A stretch of DNA of 53,009 nt from Streptococcus pseudopneumoniae (GTDB lineage: Bacteria; Bacillota; Bacilli; Lactobacillales; Streptococcaceae), in assembly GCF_001074155.1 (NCBI RefSeq), contig NZ_JUUZ01000025.1, forward strand, positions 1-53,009, in the 5' to 3' direction. Shown here piece by piece: positions 1 through 11,326 of this stretch. The notes below the pieces were generated by a model, which made no database searches, was not told the DNA's origin, and saw only the letters and a list, made by a program, of their open reading frames with translations. Numbering within the stretch: the first letter of the stretch is position 1; each line of letters opens with the position of its first letter. The translations under genes and the position numbers were made by a program.

Positions 1-84
1 ATGATTAGGAGCTTTTTGGAGTCTAAAAGACGAACAAAAAGTTCAATCAGCTACCGCGTCAAATTATGATTGATAATAAAAAGT

Positions 85-117
85 GAGGTCGGGATCTTTT
101 TGTCCCAACCTCTTTTT
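85..117. terminator. Bidirectional intrinsic terminator
   Basis: A 10-bp imperfect stem (GAGGTCGGGA with TCCCAACCTC) is followed by T5 on the + strand and by a T5 run on the - strand as well. It closes the leftward mnmE gene and whatever reads in from the left edge. Confidence 0.8.
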
Positions 118-150
118 AGGTGACTAGTATTTTTTGACTTAGTTTTTATG

Positions 151-1524
151 TTATTTACCCAGACAAAATTGACTAAACAACTGGGTAATAAGCTCATCTG
201 GCGCAGCATCACCAGTTATCTCGCCAAGAATTTCCCAGGTTCGAGTTAAATCAACTTGAAGCAGATCAACTGGCATACCCAGTTCAAGACCTTCGTTAAC
301 TGCTTGTAAGCTTTCAACAGCCTTTTCGATTAATGAAATATGACGGGCGTTAGATAGATAGGTAGCATCTTGCTCGACCAAGCCAGCATTTTCAAAGAAG
401 AGGTTATTGATGCGTTCTTCAATCTTATCAATGTTTTGATTTTTAAGGACTGAAATACGAATGACATCATCTGGAAGTTCAGCAGTTTCAATCGCTTCTG
501 GGAGGTCAGTTTTGTTGAGAAGAATGATTCGATTAGTATCTTGACTAATTTCAAGAAGTTGTCGGTCTTGGGTAGTTAAGGGTTCGCTAGCGTTTAAGAC
601 AAGTAAAACCAAATCAGCTTCCTTGAGAGCTTTTTTGGAGCGCTCGACACCGATTTGTTCCACGACATCATCCGTTTCACGAATACCAGCTGTATCAATC
701 AACTTCAATGGAACACCGTTGATATTGACGTATTCTTCAATGACATCTCGAGTAGTCCCTGCAATATCCGTTACAATGGCTTTATCTTCGCGCAGGAGGT
801 TATTGAGTAGACTTGACTTCCCAACGTTAGGACGACCAATGATGGCCGTTGAGATTCCTTCGCGGAGGATTTTCCCACGACGTGCAGTTTTTAGTAGATT
901 GGTCAAGAGTTGTTCAAATTCCAAAGTTTTTTCACGGACAACAGCAGTAGTGGCTTCTTCCACATCGTCATACTCAGGATAGTCGATATTAACCTCGACT
1001 TGAGCCAAGGTATTGAGAATTTCCTGACGAGTATTGTTAATGAGGTCAGATAGGGATCCATCAAGTTGTTTGACTGCTATATTCATGGCCTTGTCAGTCT
1101 TAGCACGGATGATATCCATAACAGCTTCAGCCTGAGTCAAGTCTACACGACCGTTTAGGAAGGCACGTTTGGTAAACTCACCAGGTTCTGCCATGCGAGC
1201 CCCTTCACGGATAGCCAATTGAAGGATTTCATTGGTCACGGCAATCCCTCCGTGGGTGTTAATCTCGATAATATCCTCACGAGTAAAGGTCTTCGGAGAC
1301 TTCATAGCTCCAACCATGACCTCATCCATAACTTTACCAGTCAAAGGGTCAACAATGTGGCCGTAGTTCAGTGTGTGGCTAGCAACCTTACTCAAGTCTT
1401 TGCCTTTAAAAATCTTTTGCGCTATGGCAAAACTGTCTGTTCCGCTCAAGCGGACAATACCAATGGCTCCTTCACCAAGCGGTGTCGAGATTGCTACAAT
1501 GGTATCAAATTCACGTGTAATCAT
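151..1524 (-). CDS. mnmE: tRNA uridine-5-carboxymethylaminomethyl modification GTPase MnmE (TrmE)
   Basis: MnmE works with MnmG to install the carboxymethylaminomethyl group on wobble U34 of certain tRNAs, using a formyl-folate-type one-carbon unit and GTP. The 457-residue protein has the N-terminal folate-binding domain (about 1-120), a helical domain and an inserted G domain. The G domain shows GRPNVGKSS at 230-238, DTAG at 277-280 and NKTD at 337-340. The C terminus is FCLGK, with the family's catalytic Cys at 454. Length is normal and the frame is intact. It reads leftward, alone, and ends just before a strong bidirectional terminator. The identification is secure. Confidence 0.97.
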   Translation of the reverse strand: MITREFDTIVAISTPLGEGAIGIVRLSGTDSFAIAQKIFKGKDLSKVASHTLNYGHIVDPLTGKVMDEVMVGAMKSPKTFTREDIIEINTHGGIAVTNEILQLAIREGARMAEPGEFTKRAFLNGRVDLTQAEAVMDIIRAKTDKAMNIAVKQLDGSLSDLINNTRQEILNTLAQVEVNIDYPEYDDVEEATTAVVREKTLEFEQLLTNLLKTARRGKILREGISTAIIGRPNVGKSSLLNNLLREDKAIVTDIAGTTRDVIEEYVNINGVPLKLIDTAGIRETDDVVEQIGVERSKKALKEADLVLLVLNASEPLTTQDRQLLEISQDTNRIILLNKTDLPEAIETAELPDDVIRISVLKNQNIDKIEERINNLFFENAGLVEQDATYLSNARHISLIEKAVESLQAVNEGLELGMPVDLLQVDLTRTWEILGEITGDAAPDELITQLFSQFCLGK

Positions 1525-1623
1525 GTTAATTCCTTTTTAAAAATTGAAGACTTTTATTTACTAATATCTCTTAAAATTGTAACAAAATAAAGTTTTTTAT
1601 TCAACGAATGCCACTTATAAAGA

Positions 1624-1650
1624 AAAGCCTAAGCATATCGCTTAAGCTTT
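1624..1650 (-). terminator. Terminator of the tautomerase gene
   Basis: On the - strand a 12-bp stem with GU pairs (AAAGCTTAAGCG with TGCTTAGGCTTT) has a 3-nt loop and runs into TTTTC. It overlaps the end of the tautomerase gene by two bases. Confidence 0.65.
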
Positions 1651-1831
1651 ACTTAGTGCGCATTTCCCCTTGCGGGAAGTAAGTTCCTTCGGGCATATCG
1701 TTGATGATGACATGAACAGCAGATTGTGGTGCACCAGTGTTACGAACCACAGCTTCAGTTACTTCCTTTGCTAAGGCTTTCTTTTGATCTAGAGTGCGAC
1801 CTTCAAATAAATCGATACGTACAAATGGCAT
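1649..1831 (-). CDS. 4-oxalocrotonate tautomerase family protein
   Basis: This is a 60-residue enzyme of the 4-OT family, whose catalytic base is the N-terminal proline exposed after Met removal. A longer frame opens 15 bases upstream, but the start at 1831 gives MPFVRIDLFEGR with Pro at position 2, as the family requires. It also sits 8 bases from a GGAGGA ribosome site. Length is typical of the hexameric short tautomerases. The true substrate in streptococci is not known. It is a single-gene unit reading leftward, with its own hairpin terminator. Confidence 0.9.
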   Translation of the reverse strand: MPFVRIDLFEGRTLDQKKALAKEVTEAVVRNTGAPQSAVHVIINDMPEGTYFPQGEMRTK

Positions 1832-1883
1832 AATAGCTTCCTCCACTAGTTTTTGATTTCTTCTATTTTACCACATTTTGCCG

Positions 1884-1912
1884 TTTAAAGCTTTTGGAAA
1901 ATATGATATACT
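1884..1912 (+). promoter_or_regulatory. Promoter of the tdk-prfA series
   Basis: A -35-like TTTAAA (1884-1889), a 17-bp spacer and a -10 TATACT (1907-1912) preceded by TGa form an extended -10 promoter about 40 bases upstream of tdk. Confidence 0.6.
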
Positions 1913-1953
1913 AGAATGTAGCAGAAAATTAGAAATGGACGTGAAATAGAAAC

Positions 1954-2538
1954 ATGGCACAGTTGTATTATCGTTATGGTACCATGAATTCAGGAAAGAC
2001 CATCGAGATTCTCAAGGTAGCCTATAACTATGAGGAGCAAGGAAAGGGAGTTGTGATCATGACTTCGGCTCTGGATACAAGAGATGGTATAGGCTATGTG
2101 TCGAGTCGGATTGGCATGAAGCGACCAGCAGTTGCTATCGATGATACTACGGATATTTTTGGATTTATTCGAGATTTACCTGAAAAGCCCTACTGTGTTC
2201 TGGTTGATGAAGCCCAGTTTCTGAAGCGTCATCATGTTTATGATTTAGCTCGTGTCGTCGATGAGTTAGACATACCTGTTATGGCATTCGGTTTGAAGAA
2301 TGACTTTCGCAATGAGCTGTTCGAAGGATCTAAACATCTATTGTTATTAGCAGATAAAATTGATGAAATCAAAACCATTTGTCAGTATTGTAAGAAAAAG
2401 GCGACCATGGTGTTGCGCACGCAGGACGGTCTGCCAGTCTACGATGGTGAACAAATCCAGATAGGTGGTAATGAAACCTATATCTCGGTTTGCCGTAAAC
2501 ATTATTTTGCCCCTGAAATCAATAAGGAGAATCAATAA
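1954..2538 (+). CDS. tdk: Thymidine kinase
   Basis: Phosphorylates thymidine to dTMP in the pyrimidine salvage pathway. The 194-residue protein belongs to the type II, bacterial/human TK1-like family. It has the P-loop GTMNSGKT at 9-16, the DEAQF Walker B motif at 85-89 and a zinc site formed by C143, C146, C180 and H183, in the C-x2-C ... C-x2-H spacing. It is the first gene of a long rightward series and ends two bases before prfA. No strong ribosome site precedes it; only a purine-rich GGACGTGAAA stretch is seen. Identification is secure. Confidence 0.96.
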   Translation: MAQLYYRYGTMNSGKTIEILKVAYNYEEQGKGVVIMTSALDTRDGIGYVSSRIGMKRPAVAIDDTTDIFGFIRDLPEKPYCVLVDEAQFLKRHHVYDLARVVDELDIPVMAFGLKNDFRNELFEGSKHLLLLADKIDEIKTICQYCKKKATMVLRTQDGLPVYDGEQIQIGGNETYISVCRKHYFAPEINKENQ

Positions 2539-2540
2539 GA

Positions 2541-3620
2541 ATGAACATCTATGATCAACTACAAGCTGTAGAAGACCGTTATGAAGAATTAGGAGAATTG
2601 CTGAGCGACCCTGATGTGGTCTCTGATACCAAGCGTTTCATGGAGCTTTCAAAAGAGGAAGCTTCAACTCGTGACACCGTAACCGCCTACCGTGAATACA
2701 AACAAGTCCTCCAAAACATCGTTGACGCTGAAGAGATGATTAAGGAATCAGGCGGAGATGCTGACTTGGAAGAAATGGCCAAGCAAGAACTCAAGGATGC
2801 TAAAGCAGAAAAAGAAGAGTATGAAGAAAAATTGAAAATATTGCTCCTTCCAAAAGATCCAAACGATGACAAGAACATCATCCTTGAAATCCGTGGAGCT
2901 GCTGGTGGAGATGAGGCAGCACTTTTTGCTGGTGACCTTCTAACAATGTACCAAAAGTATGCTGAAGCCCAAGGCTGGCGCTTTGAAGTTATGGAAGCAT
3001 CTATGAACGGTGTCGGTGGTTTCAAAGAAGTGGTTGCCATGGTTTCAGGTCAGTCAGTATACTCTAAGCTTAAGTACGAGTCAGGTGCCCACCGTGTGCA
3101 ACGTGTCCCTGTGACAGAAAGCCAAGGTCGTGTTCATACCTCGACAGCAACTGTCCTTGTCATGCCTGAGGTAGAAGAAGTAGAGTACGATATTGATCCC
3201 AAAGACCTTCGTGTGGATATCTACCATGCATCTGGTGCTGGTGGACAGAACGTCAATAAGGTTGCAACTGCCGTTCGTATCGTTCACTTGCCAACCAATA
3301 TCAAGGTTGAGATGCAGGAAGAACGTACCCAGCAGAAAAACCGTGAGAAGGCCATGAAGATCATTCGTGCGCGTGTAGCAGACCACTTTGCTCAGATTGC
3401 TCAAGATGAGCAAGATGCTGAGCGTAAGTCGACAATCGGTACTGGTGATCGTTCAGAGCGTATCCGTACTTATAACTTCCCACAAAACCGTGTAACAGAC
3501 CATCGTATCGGCTTGACTCTACAAAAACTTGATACAATTCTAGCTGGTAAATTGGATGAAGTTGTTGATGCCTTGGTTCTTTATGACCAAACACAAAAAT
3601 TGGAAGAATTAAACAAATAA
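2541..3620 (+). CDS. prfA: Peptide chain release factor 1
   Basis: RF1 reads UAA and UAG stop codons and triggers peptide release. The 359-residue protein carries the GGQ hydrolysis motif at 234-236 and a PVT-type codon-recognition tripeptide at 190-192, which marks RF1 rather than RF2. An AAGGAG site precedes the start. The stop overlaps the start of prmC, whose product methylates the GGQ glutamine of this very protein. The prfA-prmC pairing is a widely conserved functional couple. Confidence 0.97.
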   Translation: MNIYDQLQAVEDRYEELGELLSDPDVVSDTKRFMELSKEEASTRDTVTAYREYKQVLQNIVDAEEMIKESGGDADLEEMAKQELKDAKAEKEEYEEKLKILLLPKDPNDDKNIILEIRGAAGGDEAALFAGDLLTMYQKYAEAQGWRFEVMEASMNGVGGFKEVVAMVSGQSVYSKLKYESGAHRVQRVPVTESQGRVHTSTATVLVMPEVEEVEYDIDPKDLRVDIYHASGAGGQNVNKVATAVRIVHLPTNIKVEMQEERTQQKNREKAMKIIRARVADHFAQIAQDEQDAERKSTIGTGDRSERIRTYNFPQNRVTDHRIGLTLQKLDTILAGKLDEVVDALVLYDQTQKLEELNK

Positions 3621-4456
3621 TGAAACTAGCTCAAATTTTTAAAGATTTTGAGGAAAAGTTAATAGCACAAGGAGAGGAAGCAGAAAGCCTCTCCTTTGTC
3701 TATCGTAGCCTAAAAAATCTATCTTTTACAGATTTCGTCTTTACCCTTCAGCAAGAAGTAACAGAGGAAGAGAAGCAATTTGTGGAGGAAATTTTCAAGA
3801 AATTGGCAAATCATATACCCGCCCAGTACATTATTGGACATGCTGAATTTTTTGGGATGCAGTTAAAAGTAGATGAGCGAGTTTTGATTCCTCGCCCAGA
3901 GACAGAAGAGTTGGTGGAGCTCATCCTAGCCGAGAATCTAAAGGACAATCTCAAAGTTCTGGATATTGGAACAGGGAGTGGAGCAATAGCCCTTGCTTTA
4001 GCGAAAAATAGGCCAGATTGGTCGGTTACGGCAGCGGATATTTCACAGGATGCATTAGAGCTTGCAACAGAGAATGCTAACGCTCAAAATCTAAATCTCT
4101 CTTTTATCAAATCTGACTGTTTCTTCGAAATTTCTTCAAAATATGATATAATTGTATCCAATCCACCATACATTTCTCTAGCAGATGAGGTAGAAGTCGG
4201 CTTGAATGTTTTGCATTCAGAACCACATTTGGCACTTTTTGCTGACGAGGATGGCCTAGCTATCTACCGTAGAATCGCGGAAGACTCCAAGGACTATCTA
4301 AATGATGGTGGTAAGATTTATCTTGAAATTGGCTATAAACAAGGTCAAAGTGTACCGGCTCTCTTTATGAAAAATCTTCCAGAGAAACGAGTTCGAACGC
4401 TCAAAGACCAATTTAGCCAAGATAGGATGGTAGTCATTGATGATGGAGAGAATTAA
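3620..4456 (+). CDS. prmC: Release factor glutamine N5-methyltransferase PrmC (HemK)
   Basis: Methylates the glutamine of the GGQ motif of release factors, using S-adenosylmethionine. The 278-residue protein has an N-terminal helical recognition domain, the SAM-binding motif DIGTGSG at 115-121 and the catalytic NPPY at 181-184. Its start overlaps the prfA stop by one base, so translation is probably coupled. Its end overlaps the next gene by 17 bases. Nothing in the sequence suggests damage. Confidence 0.96.
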   Translation: MKLAQIFKDFEEKLIAQGEEAESLSFVYRSLKNLSFTDFVFTLQQEVTEEEKQFVEEIFKKLANHIPAQYIIGHAEFFGMQLKVDERVLIPRPETEELVELILAENLKDNLKVLDIGTGSGAIALALAKNRPDWSVTAADISQDALELATENANAQNLNLSFIKSDCFFEISSKYDIIVSNPPYISLADEVEVGLNVLHSEPHLALFADEDGLAIYRRIAEDSKDYLNDGGKIYLEIGYKQGQSVPALFMKNLPEKRVRTLKDQFSQDRMVVIDDGEN

Positions 4457-5042
4457 GCAAGAGTTGGAAAAAGGTGGAGCTGTTGTTTTGCCAACGGAGA
4501 CAGTTTATGGACTTTTTGCAAAAGCATTGGATGAAAAGGCTGTTGACCACGTTTATCAGCTCAAACGTCGCCCTAGAGACAAGGCACTTAATCTCAATGT
4601 CGCCCATCTAGACGATATCTTGAACTTTTCAAAGAATCAGCCACCTTATTTACAAAAACTTGTTGATTGTTTTCTTCCTGGTCCATTGACCATTATCCTA
4701 GGAGCTAATGACAAGGTCCCTTACTGGGTCAATTCAGACTTGACGACTGTTGGATTTCGCATGCCGAGTCATCCCGTCACTCTAGAATTGATTCGTGAGT
4801 TTGGTCCCTTAATCGGCCCGTCTGCAAATATTTCAGGACATACAAGCGGTGTTAGCTTTGAAGAGATTCTAAAAGACTTCGGACAAGAGGTTCTGGGAAT
4901 AGAAGATGATACTTTTTTGACAGGTCAAGATTCGACTATTTTAGACTTATCTAGCGACAAGGTTAAGATTCTACGCCAAGGTTCGATAACTCGAGAAGAT
5001 ATCCTTGCCAAGATACCTGAAATTCTTTTTGAGGAGGTATGA
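4440..5042 (+). CDS. L-threonylcarbamoyladenylate synthase family protein (Sua5/YciO/YrdC)
   Basis: Family members make threonylcarbamoyl-AMP for the t6A37 tRNA modification. The roughly 200-residue protein is a single YrdC domain, with the KxR-type signature (QLKRRPRDKALN) near residue 40, GPLTII and SANISG motifs, and no added Sua5 C-terminal domain. The start is ambiguous between ATG codons at 4440 and 4443; both lie inside the end of prmC, behind an AGGATGG site. Its place after prmC is typical of Firmicutes. Whether it is the main t6A enzyme or a YciO-type paralogue cannot be decided here. Confidence 0.88.
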   Translation: MMERIKQELEKGGAVVLPTETVYGLFAKALDEKAVDHVYQLKRRPRDKALNLNVAHLDDILNFSKNQPPYLQKLVDCFLPGPLTIILGANDKVPYWVNSDLTTVGFRMPSHPVTLELIREFGPLIGPSANISGHTSGVSFEEILKDFGQEVLGIEDDTFLTGQDSTILDLSSDKVKILRQGSITREDILAKIPEILFEEV

Positions 5043-5043
5043 T

Positions 5044-5490
5044 ATGCTACGTGATTTGAAAGCAACAGATGTTGCATCGATTCATGAGATTAACAAAGAT
5101 GCTTTAGGTTATGATTTTAGCCCTGAGGAAACGGCTAGTCAACTAGTAAAATTATCCCAAGACTCACATCATTTCCTACTGGGGTTTGAGGAACCGACCA
5201 GCCATGACATACTTGGGTATGTACATGCTGAGGTTTATGAATCCCTTTATTCTAATGCCGGTTTTAATATTTTGGCTTTAGCAGTGGTACCCCAAATGCA
5301 AGGTAAGGGCATCGGGAAAGTTTTGCTCCAAGGATTGGAACAGGAAGCAGAAAAACGTGGCTACAAGTTTATACGTTTAAACTCTGCAGACCATCGTCTT
5401 GGTGCTCATGCATTTTATGAAAGAGTTGGTTATACTTGTGATAAAGTGCAGAAACGATTTATTAAGTTAATTAAAGGAGAAAAGCTATGA
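5044..5490 (+). CDS. GNAT family N-acetyltransferase
   Basis: A 148-residue GNAT-fold acetyltransferase. The acetyl-CoA-binding motif A is visible as [15 protein letters not shown], followed by the C-terminal HAFYERVGY segment. A longer frame opens at 5005, but the ATG at 5044 has a GAGGAGGT site at ideal spacing and starts [10 protein letters not shown], the usual beginning of these enzymes. It sits between the Sua5-like gene and glyA, overlapping glyA by four bases. The substrate is unknown; a RimI-like protein acetyltransferase role is possible but unproven. Confidence 0.88.
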   Translation: MLRDLKATDVASIHEINKDALGYDFSPEETASQLVKLSQDSHHFLLGFEEPTSHDILGYVHAEVYESLYSNAGFNILALAVVPQMQGKGIGKVLLQGLEQEAEKRGYKFIRLNSADHRLGAHAFYERVGYTCDKVQKRFIKLIKGEKL

Positions 5491-6743
5491 TTTTTGACAA
5501 AGATGATTTTAAAGCATATGATGCTGATCTTTGGAATGCCATTACCAAAGAAGAGGAACGCCAACAAAATAATATTGAATTGATTGCTTCAGAGAACGTA
5601 GTCTCTAAGGCTGTTATGGCTGCTCAAGGTTCTATCTTGACCAATAAATATGCCGAAGGTTATCCAGGACGTCGTTATTACGGTGGTACAGATGTAGTGG
5701 ATGTAATCGAAAATCTAGCTATTGAGCGTGCAAAAGAAATTTTTGGAGCTAAATTTGCCAATGTCCAACCTCACTCAGGAAGTCAAGCTAACTGTGCAGC
5801 ATACATGGCCTTGATCGAACCAGGTGATACGGTTATGGGGATGGATTTAGCTGCGGGTGGGCACTTGACTCACGGAGCTCCTGTCAGCTTCTCAGGCCAA
5901 ACCTATAACTTTGTTTCATATAGCGTTGATCCGGAGACAGAGCTATTGGACTTTGACGCCATCTTGAAACAAGCTCAAGAAGTGCAACCAAAACTTATCG
6001 TAGCTGGTGCCTCAGCCTATTCTCACATTATTGATTTCTCAAAATTCCGTGAAATTGCGGATGCTGTGGGCGCAAAACTCATGGTCGACATGGCTCACAT
6101 TGCTGGCTTGGTTGCAGCCGGTCTTCATCCAAATCCAGTTCCATACGCACATATCACAACGACAACAACTCACAAAACTCTTCGTGGACCACGTGGTGGG
6201 TTGATTTTGACTAACGACGAAGACCTTGCTAAGAAAATTAATTCCGCTATTTTCCCAGGTATCCAAGGTGGACCACTAGAGCATGTTGTTGCTGCTAAGG
6301 CTGTAGCCTTTAAAGAAGTTTTGGATCCAGCCTTCAAGGAATATGCTGCTAATGTCATCAAGAACAGCAAGGCTATGGCTGAAGTATTCCTGCAAGATCC
6401 TAATTTCCGCATTATCTCTGGTGGTACTGAAAACCACCTCTTCTTAGTGGATGTCACAAAGGTTATAGAAAGTGGAAAAGTAGCCCAAAACTTATTGGAT
6501 GAGGTCAACATTACCCTAAATAAAAACTCAATCCCTTACGAAACATTGTCACCATTCAAGACAAGTGGTATTCGTATCGGAACGGCAGCAATTACTGCTC
6601 GTGGTTTTGGTGAAAAAGAAAGCCGTCAAGTTGCTGAACATATTATTAAAGCCCTTAAGAATGCAGAAAACGAAGCTGTCTTAGAAGAAGTGAGAAGTGC
6701 AGTCAAATCCTTGACAGATGCCTTCCCATTATATGAGGACTAA
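5487..6743 (+). CDS. glyA: Serine hydroxymethyltransferase
   Basis: PLP enzyme converting serine and tetrahydrofolate to glycine and methylene-tetrahydrofolate, the main entry of one-carbon units. The 418-residue protein has the PLP-binding lysine at K230 in [15 protein letters not shown], and is full length. It overlaps the acetyltransferase stop by four bases (ATGA). Its folate product is the same pool used by thymidylate synthesis, tRNA modification and methionine formation. Identification is secure. Confidence 0.98.
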   Translation: MIFDKDDFKAYDADLWNAITKEEERQQNNIELIASENVVSKAVMAAQGSILTNKYAEGYPGRRYYGGTDVVDVIENLAIERAKEIFGAKFANVQPHSGSQANCAAYMALIEPGDTVMGMDLAAGGHLTHGAPVSFSGQTYNFVSYSVDPETELLDFDAILKQAQEVQPKLIVAGASAYSHIIDFSKFREIADAVGAKLMVDMAHIAGLVAAGLHPNPVPYAHITTTTTHKTLRGPRGGLILTNDEDLAKKINSAIFPGIQGGPLEHVVAAKAVAFKEVLDPAFKEYAANVIKNSKAMAEVFLQDPNFRIISGGTENHLFLVDVTKVIESGKVAQNLLDEVNITLNKNSIPYETLSPFKTSGIRIGTAAITARGFGEKESRQVAEHIIKALKNAENEAVLEEVRSAVKSLTDAFPLYED

Positions 6744-6749
6744 TATTTT

Positions 6750-7724
6750 ATGGATATTTATATTAAGAAAGCCATTATCCATCAGTTTAGCCCTGATGAC
6801 ACAGAGTTGTTCTTGGCGGATAAGTTTCTCAATATCACTCCTAAAATCGAGGAATACTTGCGTAAAAAAGTGGAGCGTGTGTATTCAGATGATGCCAAAA
6901 CTGGTATTTTTGAAGCGGATAATCCTTTTTTCAATCACATCACAGAAGATTTAATGGAAACATCTGTTACAATTGCTAATCTCTGGAAAGAGGAATTTTC
7001 TGTATCTGAAAATCAAAAGACAAATGATTTGGTCTTTGTACAGTTTTCAAAAGAAGGAGTAGAGCACTTTGCTTTTCTACGAATTGCATTACGTGAAACC
7101 TTGACACACTTGGGTGGCGAGGTTGACAATCCAATCAAACTGACTCAAAATAACTTACCTGGGTTTGGAACTGGAGCAGATGAAGCCCTGGTTGTTAATC
7201 TTCAAAGTCGCAAGTATCACTTGATTGAAAAACGCATCAAGTATAATGGAGCTTTTTTAAACTATTTTTCTGAGAATCTTATCCAAGTACAACCAAAGAT
7301 TTCACCTAAGAAATCTATTAAGGAACTAGAAAAAACGGCTCAAAAGATTGCCGAAACCTTTAACACAGATGATTTTCAATTTCAATCCAAGGTAAAATCA
7401 GCAATTTTCAATAATCTTGAAGAGAATAATGAGCTCTCTCCAGAAAAATTAGCCAATGATCTTTTTGACAATAATCTTACTGCTCGACTTAGCTTCATTA
7501 ACCAGGTTAAAGAAGCAGTACCAGAGCCAGTACAGTTTGATGAGATTGATGCCAGTCGTCAGTTAAAGAGATTTGAGAATCAGAAACTTTCCTTGTCAAA
7601 CGGGATTGAACTCATCGTACCAAACAATGTCTATCAAGATGCAGAATCAGTTGAGTTCATTCAAAATGATAATGGAACGTATTCTATCTTAATCAAAAAC
7701 ATCGAGGATATTCAAAATAAATAA
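6750..7724 (+). CDS. Nucleoid-associated protein (NdpA/YejK family)
   Basis: A 324-residue protein of the 37-kDa nucleoid-associated family. The N-terminal part opens with the typical [17 protein letters not shown], and the middle contains the conserved [12 protein letters not shown] and [13 protein letters not shown] segments. Members bind the nucleoid, but their precise role in streptococci is not established. It follows glyA after six bases and overlaps the start of the next gene (TAATG), so all three are probably on one transcript. Confidence 0.82.
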   Translation: MDIYIKKAIIHQFSPDDTELFLADKFLNITPKIEEYLRKKVERVYSDDAKTGIFEADNPFFNHITEDLMETSVTIANLWKEEFSVSENQKTNDLVFVQFSKEGVEHFAFLRIALRETLTHLGGEVDNPIKLTQNNLPGFGTGADEALVVNLQSRKYHLIEKRIKYNGAFLNYFSENLIQVQPKISPKKSIKELEKTAQKIAETFNTDDFQFQSKVKSAIFNNLEENNELSPEKLANDLFDNNLTARLSFINQVKEAVPEPVQFDEIDASRQLKRFENQKLSLSNGIELIVPNNVYQDAESVEFIQNDNGTYSILIKNIEDIQNK

Positions 7725-8326
7725 TGTTTAAATTTATACGAAGAGTGCTAGTGCTAGCAATCTTCCTTTTCGTTGGATATAAAGCTTATCTCATTCGTCA
7801 GGATGTTAAACAAGTCATGACCTACCAACCCATGGTTCGCGAAATCTTGAATGAAAGAGATACCCCAGCAAACGAAGAGCTTGTGCTCGCCATGATTTAT
7901 ACAGAAACTAAGGGTAAAGAAGGAGACGTGATGCAGTCAAGTGAATCTGCTAGTGGCTCTACTGATACCATAAACGATAATGCAAGTAGTATTCGGCAAG
8001 GGGTTCAAACCTTGACAGAAAATCTCTATCTAGCTCAAGAAAAAGGAGTGGATGTCTGGACAGCCATTCAAGCTTATAACTTTGGACCTGCTTATATCGA
8101 TTTTATCGCCCAGAATGGGAAAAAGAATACTCTTGTCCTAGCTAAGCAATATTCCAGAGATACAGTTGCGCCTATATTAGGAAATACAACAGGGAAAACC
8201 TATCGCTACATTAATCCCATTTCTATTTTTCAAGGTGGAGAACTTTATGTAGATGGGGGAAACTATTATTACTCTAGACAGGTTCAGCTAAATCTCTATA
8301 TTATGAAAATTTTTAATCTATTTTAA
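7724..8326 (+). CDS. pvaA: Lysozyme-like cell-wall hydrolase, PvaA family
   Basis: A 200-residue muramidase-like protein with one N-terminal hydrophobic segment (about residues 4-22), acting as signal anchor. The lysozyme-like domain has the catalytic Glu in [19 protein letters not shown], then SIRQGVQTL and the [14 protein letters not shown] motif. These fit the pneumococcal vaccine antigen A family of wall hydrolases. It is the last gene of the glyA group and is followed at once by a hairpin terminator. The hydrolase fold is clear; activity on peptidoglycan is inferred from the family. Confidence 0.85.
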   Translation: MFKFIRRVLVLAIFLFVGYKAYLIRQDVKQVMTYQPMVREILNERDTPANEELVLAMIYTETKGKEGDVMQSSESASGSTDTINDNASSIRQGVQTLTENLYLAQEKGVDVWTAIQAYNFGPAYIDFIAQNGKKNTLVLAKQYSRDTVAPILGNTTGKTYRYINPISIFQGGELYVDGGNYYYSRQVQLNLYIMKIFNLF

Positions 8327-8353
8327 GCATCTAGAATTTCTAGGTGCTTTTAT
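8326..8353 (+). terminator. Terminator after pvaA
   Basis: A GCATCTAG / CTAGGTGC stem with a 5-nt loop (AATTT) is followed by TTTTAT. It separates the housekeeping series from the secreted DUF1002 gene. Confidence 0.7.
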
Positions 8354-8407
8354 AAGTTTTCTTTAAGGATACTTTAATATGCTAGAGTAGAAAAGGAGGA
8401 ACGTCTC

Positions 8408-9382
8408 ATGCGAAAGAAATTCTTTCTAACTAGCGGTGCAGTTCTTTTAGCAGTTGCAACACTGCAAAACGTTCAAGCAGCAACTGATGTTCAAAAAGTA
8501 ATTGATGAAACCTATGTTCAACCTGAGTACGTCTTGGGTTCTTCATTAACGGAAGATCAAAAAAATCAAACACTGAAAAAACTTGGCTATGATGCCTCAA
8601 AAGATACTAAAGATTTGAAGACCATGACACCAGATGTCTACTCAAAGATTATGAATGTAGCTAATGATTCGAGTCTTCAACTTTATTCTTCAGCAAAAAT
8701 CCAAAAATTAGGAGAAAAATCTCCACTTGAGGTGAAGATTGAAACACCTGAAAATATCACGAAAGTGACGCAAGATATGTACCGTAATGCGGCTGTTACC
8801 TTGGGTGTAGAGCATGCGCGTATTACCGTTGCTGCACCAATCCCTGTAACAGGCGAAAGTGCCCTGGCAGGTATTTACTATTCCCTTGAGTCCAACGGTG
8901 TCCAACTTCCACAAGAAAATAAAAACTTGGCACAGGAAGAGTTAAAAGCCTTGTCGGACATCAATGATGAAAACAAGGACAAATCTGGCTATGATGCTAA
9001 TAAACTTAATGTAGCCCTTGCTGATATTAAGGCTGCAATTGCTAAAGCCAAAGAGTCTAAAGGCGAACTTACTGAGGACGATGTTCGTAAGATTGTTGAA
9101 GATACCTTGAAGAACTACAAACTGGATCAAGTTGTTACGGGTAATCAAGTTAATGTCATCATCAACTTTGCCTTCAATCTTTCAAAGAGCGACATTCTTA
9201 ATAACGAAGACTTTACAAAGACGCTAAAAGATTTGAAACAAAGTATTGTTGCGCAAGCAGGTGATAGTTTCAGTAATATCGACCTAAACTTTGATGCCAA
9301 TAAAGCTATTCAAGACGGTGGAAATATCCTGAGCTCAATTTGGCAAGCTATCCTTGATTTCTTCAAGAGTTTTGGTGCTTAG
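8408..9382 (+). CDS. Secreted DUF1002 domain protein
   Basis: A 324-residue exported protein of the DUF1002 (YpuA-like) family. A cleavable signal peptide occupies residues 1-24: a basic start, a hydrophobic stretch of alanine, leucine and valine, and cleavage after VQAA. The mature part has the family pattern, including EHARITVAAPIPVTGESALAGIY and two helical repeats. Its function is unknown. It has an AAGGAGGA ribosome site and a TATGCT -10-like box about 30 bases upstream. It sits alone between the pvaA terminator and the rlmCD promoter. Confidence 0.85.
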   Translation: MRKKFFLTSGAVLLAVATLQNVQAATDVQKVIDETYVQPEYVLGSSLTEDQKNQTLKKLGYDASKDTKDLKTMTPDVYSKIMNVANDSSLQLYSSAKIQKLGEKSPLEVKIETPENITKVTQDMYRNAAVTLGVEHARITVAAPIPVTGESALAGIYYSLESNGVQLPQENKNLAQEELKALSDINDENKDKSGYDANKLNVALADIKAAIAKAKESKGELTEDDVRKIVEDTLKNYKLDQVVTGNQVNVIINFAFNLSKSDILNNEDFTKTLKDLKQSIVAQAGDSFSNIDLNFDANKAIQDGGNILSSIWQAILDFFKSFGA

Positions 9383-9400
9383 GTCAATTCATGGTATAAT
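9372..9400 (+). promoter_or_regulatory. Promoter of rlmCD
   Basis: TTGGTG (9372-9377), a 17-bp spacer and TATAAT (9395-9400) with an extended TG two bases upstream. The -35 lies inside the last codons of the DUF1002 gene. Confidence 0.65.
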
Positions 9401-9444
9401 AGATGGTAACAGGATTGTTGCCGTCTTTTTTTGTCGGCTCATAG

Positions 9445-10812
<1,368 letters not shown>

Positions 10813-10903
10813 AACGACGAAGATTAGCATTTACTTCCGCCCATGCGATAGCTGTCCGTGATTGACAAGTGCTAGCACGCAGACAGAACGGAGATAGCGA
10901 ACC

Positions 10904-10936
10904 GCTGAGTGTGTCGCTCTGCTCGTAAAAGCTTAG
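10904..10936 (+). repeat. rlmCD-tail remnant B1 (AECVALLVKA stop)
   Basis: These eleven codons read A-E-C-V-A-L-L-V-K-A-stop, a diverged copy of the RlmCD C terminus. It lies 92 bases after the real rlmCD stop. It shares CGAACCGC upstream with copy B3 and has the same downstream sequence and terminator as B2 and B3. Confidence 0.75.
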
Positions 10937-10961
10937 AAACCTTTGAACGAAAGGGATAATG

Positions 10962-10985
10962 AAAGCCTTGATTGCAAGGCTTTTT
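10962..10985 (+). terminator. Terminator of tail copy B1
   Basis: AAAGCCTTG attg CAAGGCTTT followed by T5. The same terminator recurs after copies B2 (18484) and B3 (21855), so tail and terminator travelled as a unit. Confidence 0.85.
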
Positions 10986-11077
10986 GCTTTATGGTGGGTA
11001 AGTATCAGAGTGAGAAAATTTTTGGAATGAGTAGAAGTGATAGCTAGAAATTATCAGTTTCTATTTCCATTTACCCT

Positions 11078-11134
11078 GTGGGTACGTGTTTGTTTCCATT
11101 GACAAGGAGTTTGTGGGAATAGAAATGTACCCAC
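11078..11134. repeat. Inverted repeat GTGGGTAC / GTACCCAC
   Basis: A perfect 8-bp pair (11078-11085 and 11127-11134) is embedded in longer, partly matching arms of about 20 bases around a 41-base centre. It could be an element end, a recombination site or part of a transfer origin. No function can be assigned. Confidence 0.45.
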
Positions 11135-11256
11135 CTTGTTTGAATCAAGTGAAGTGTAGTTGAAGGAAATCTGTTGAAAGCAATACTTCATTTTACCGAA
11201 TAAGTAATAATTTAGGCAACTTCAAATCGATTAAAAAAAACTATTTTAAAGGTTAA

Positions 11257-11285
11257 GAGTAGACAAAAATTGTCCACTCTTTTTT
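11257..11285 (+). terminator. Intrinsic terminator before island ORF
   Basis: GAGTAGACAA aaa TTGTCCACTC followed by T6. One mismatch lies in a 10-bp stem. Confidence 0.8.
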
Positions 11286-11326
11286 GCAAACTCAATTTAT
11301 CAATAAATGAAATGAGGGAATGTAAA

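Larger units (their letters stand above)
10937..11326. other. Intergenic stretch between rlmCD tail copy and first island ORF
   Basis: After the B1 terminator I see no convincing gene. The stretch contains an imperfect long inverted repeat (11078-11134) and a terminator (11257-11285) that would end a transcript entering from the left, suggesting lost genes upstream. Confidence 0.5.

Noticed and set aside
1..69. Open frame MIRSFLESKRRTKSSISYRVKL at the left edge
   Set aside because: No ribosome site or family pattern is visible, and the upstream sequence is missing. It could equally be the 3' untranslated part of the neighbouring gene.
3081..3594. Antisense frames inside prfA
   Set aside because: They are shadows of a secure housekeeping gene, with no start signals or family pattern.
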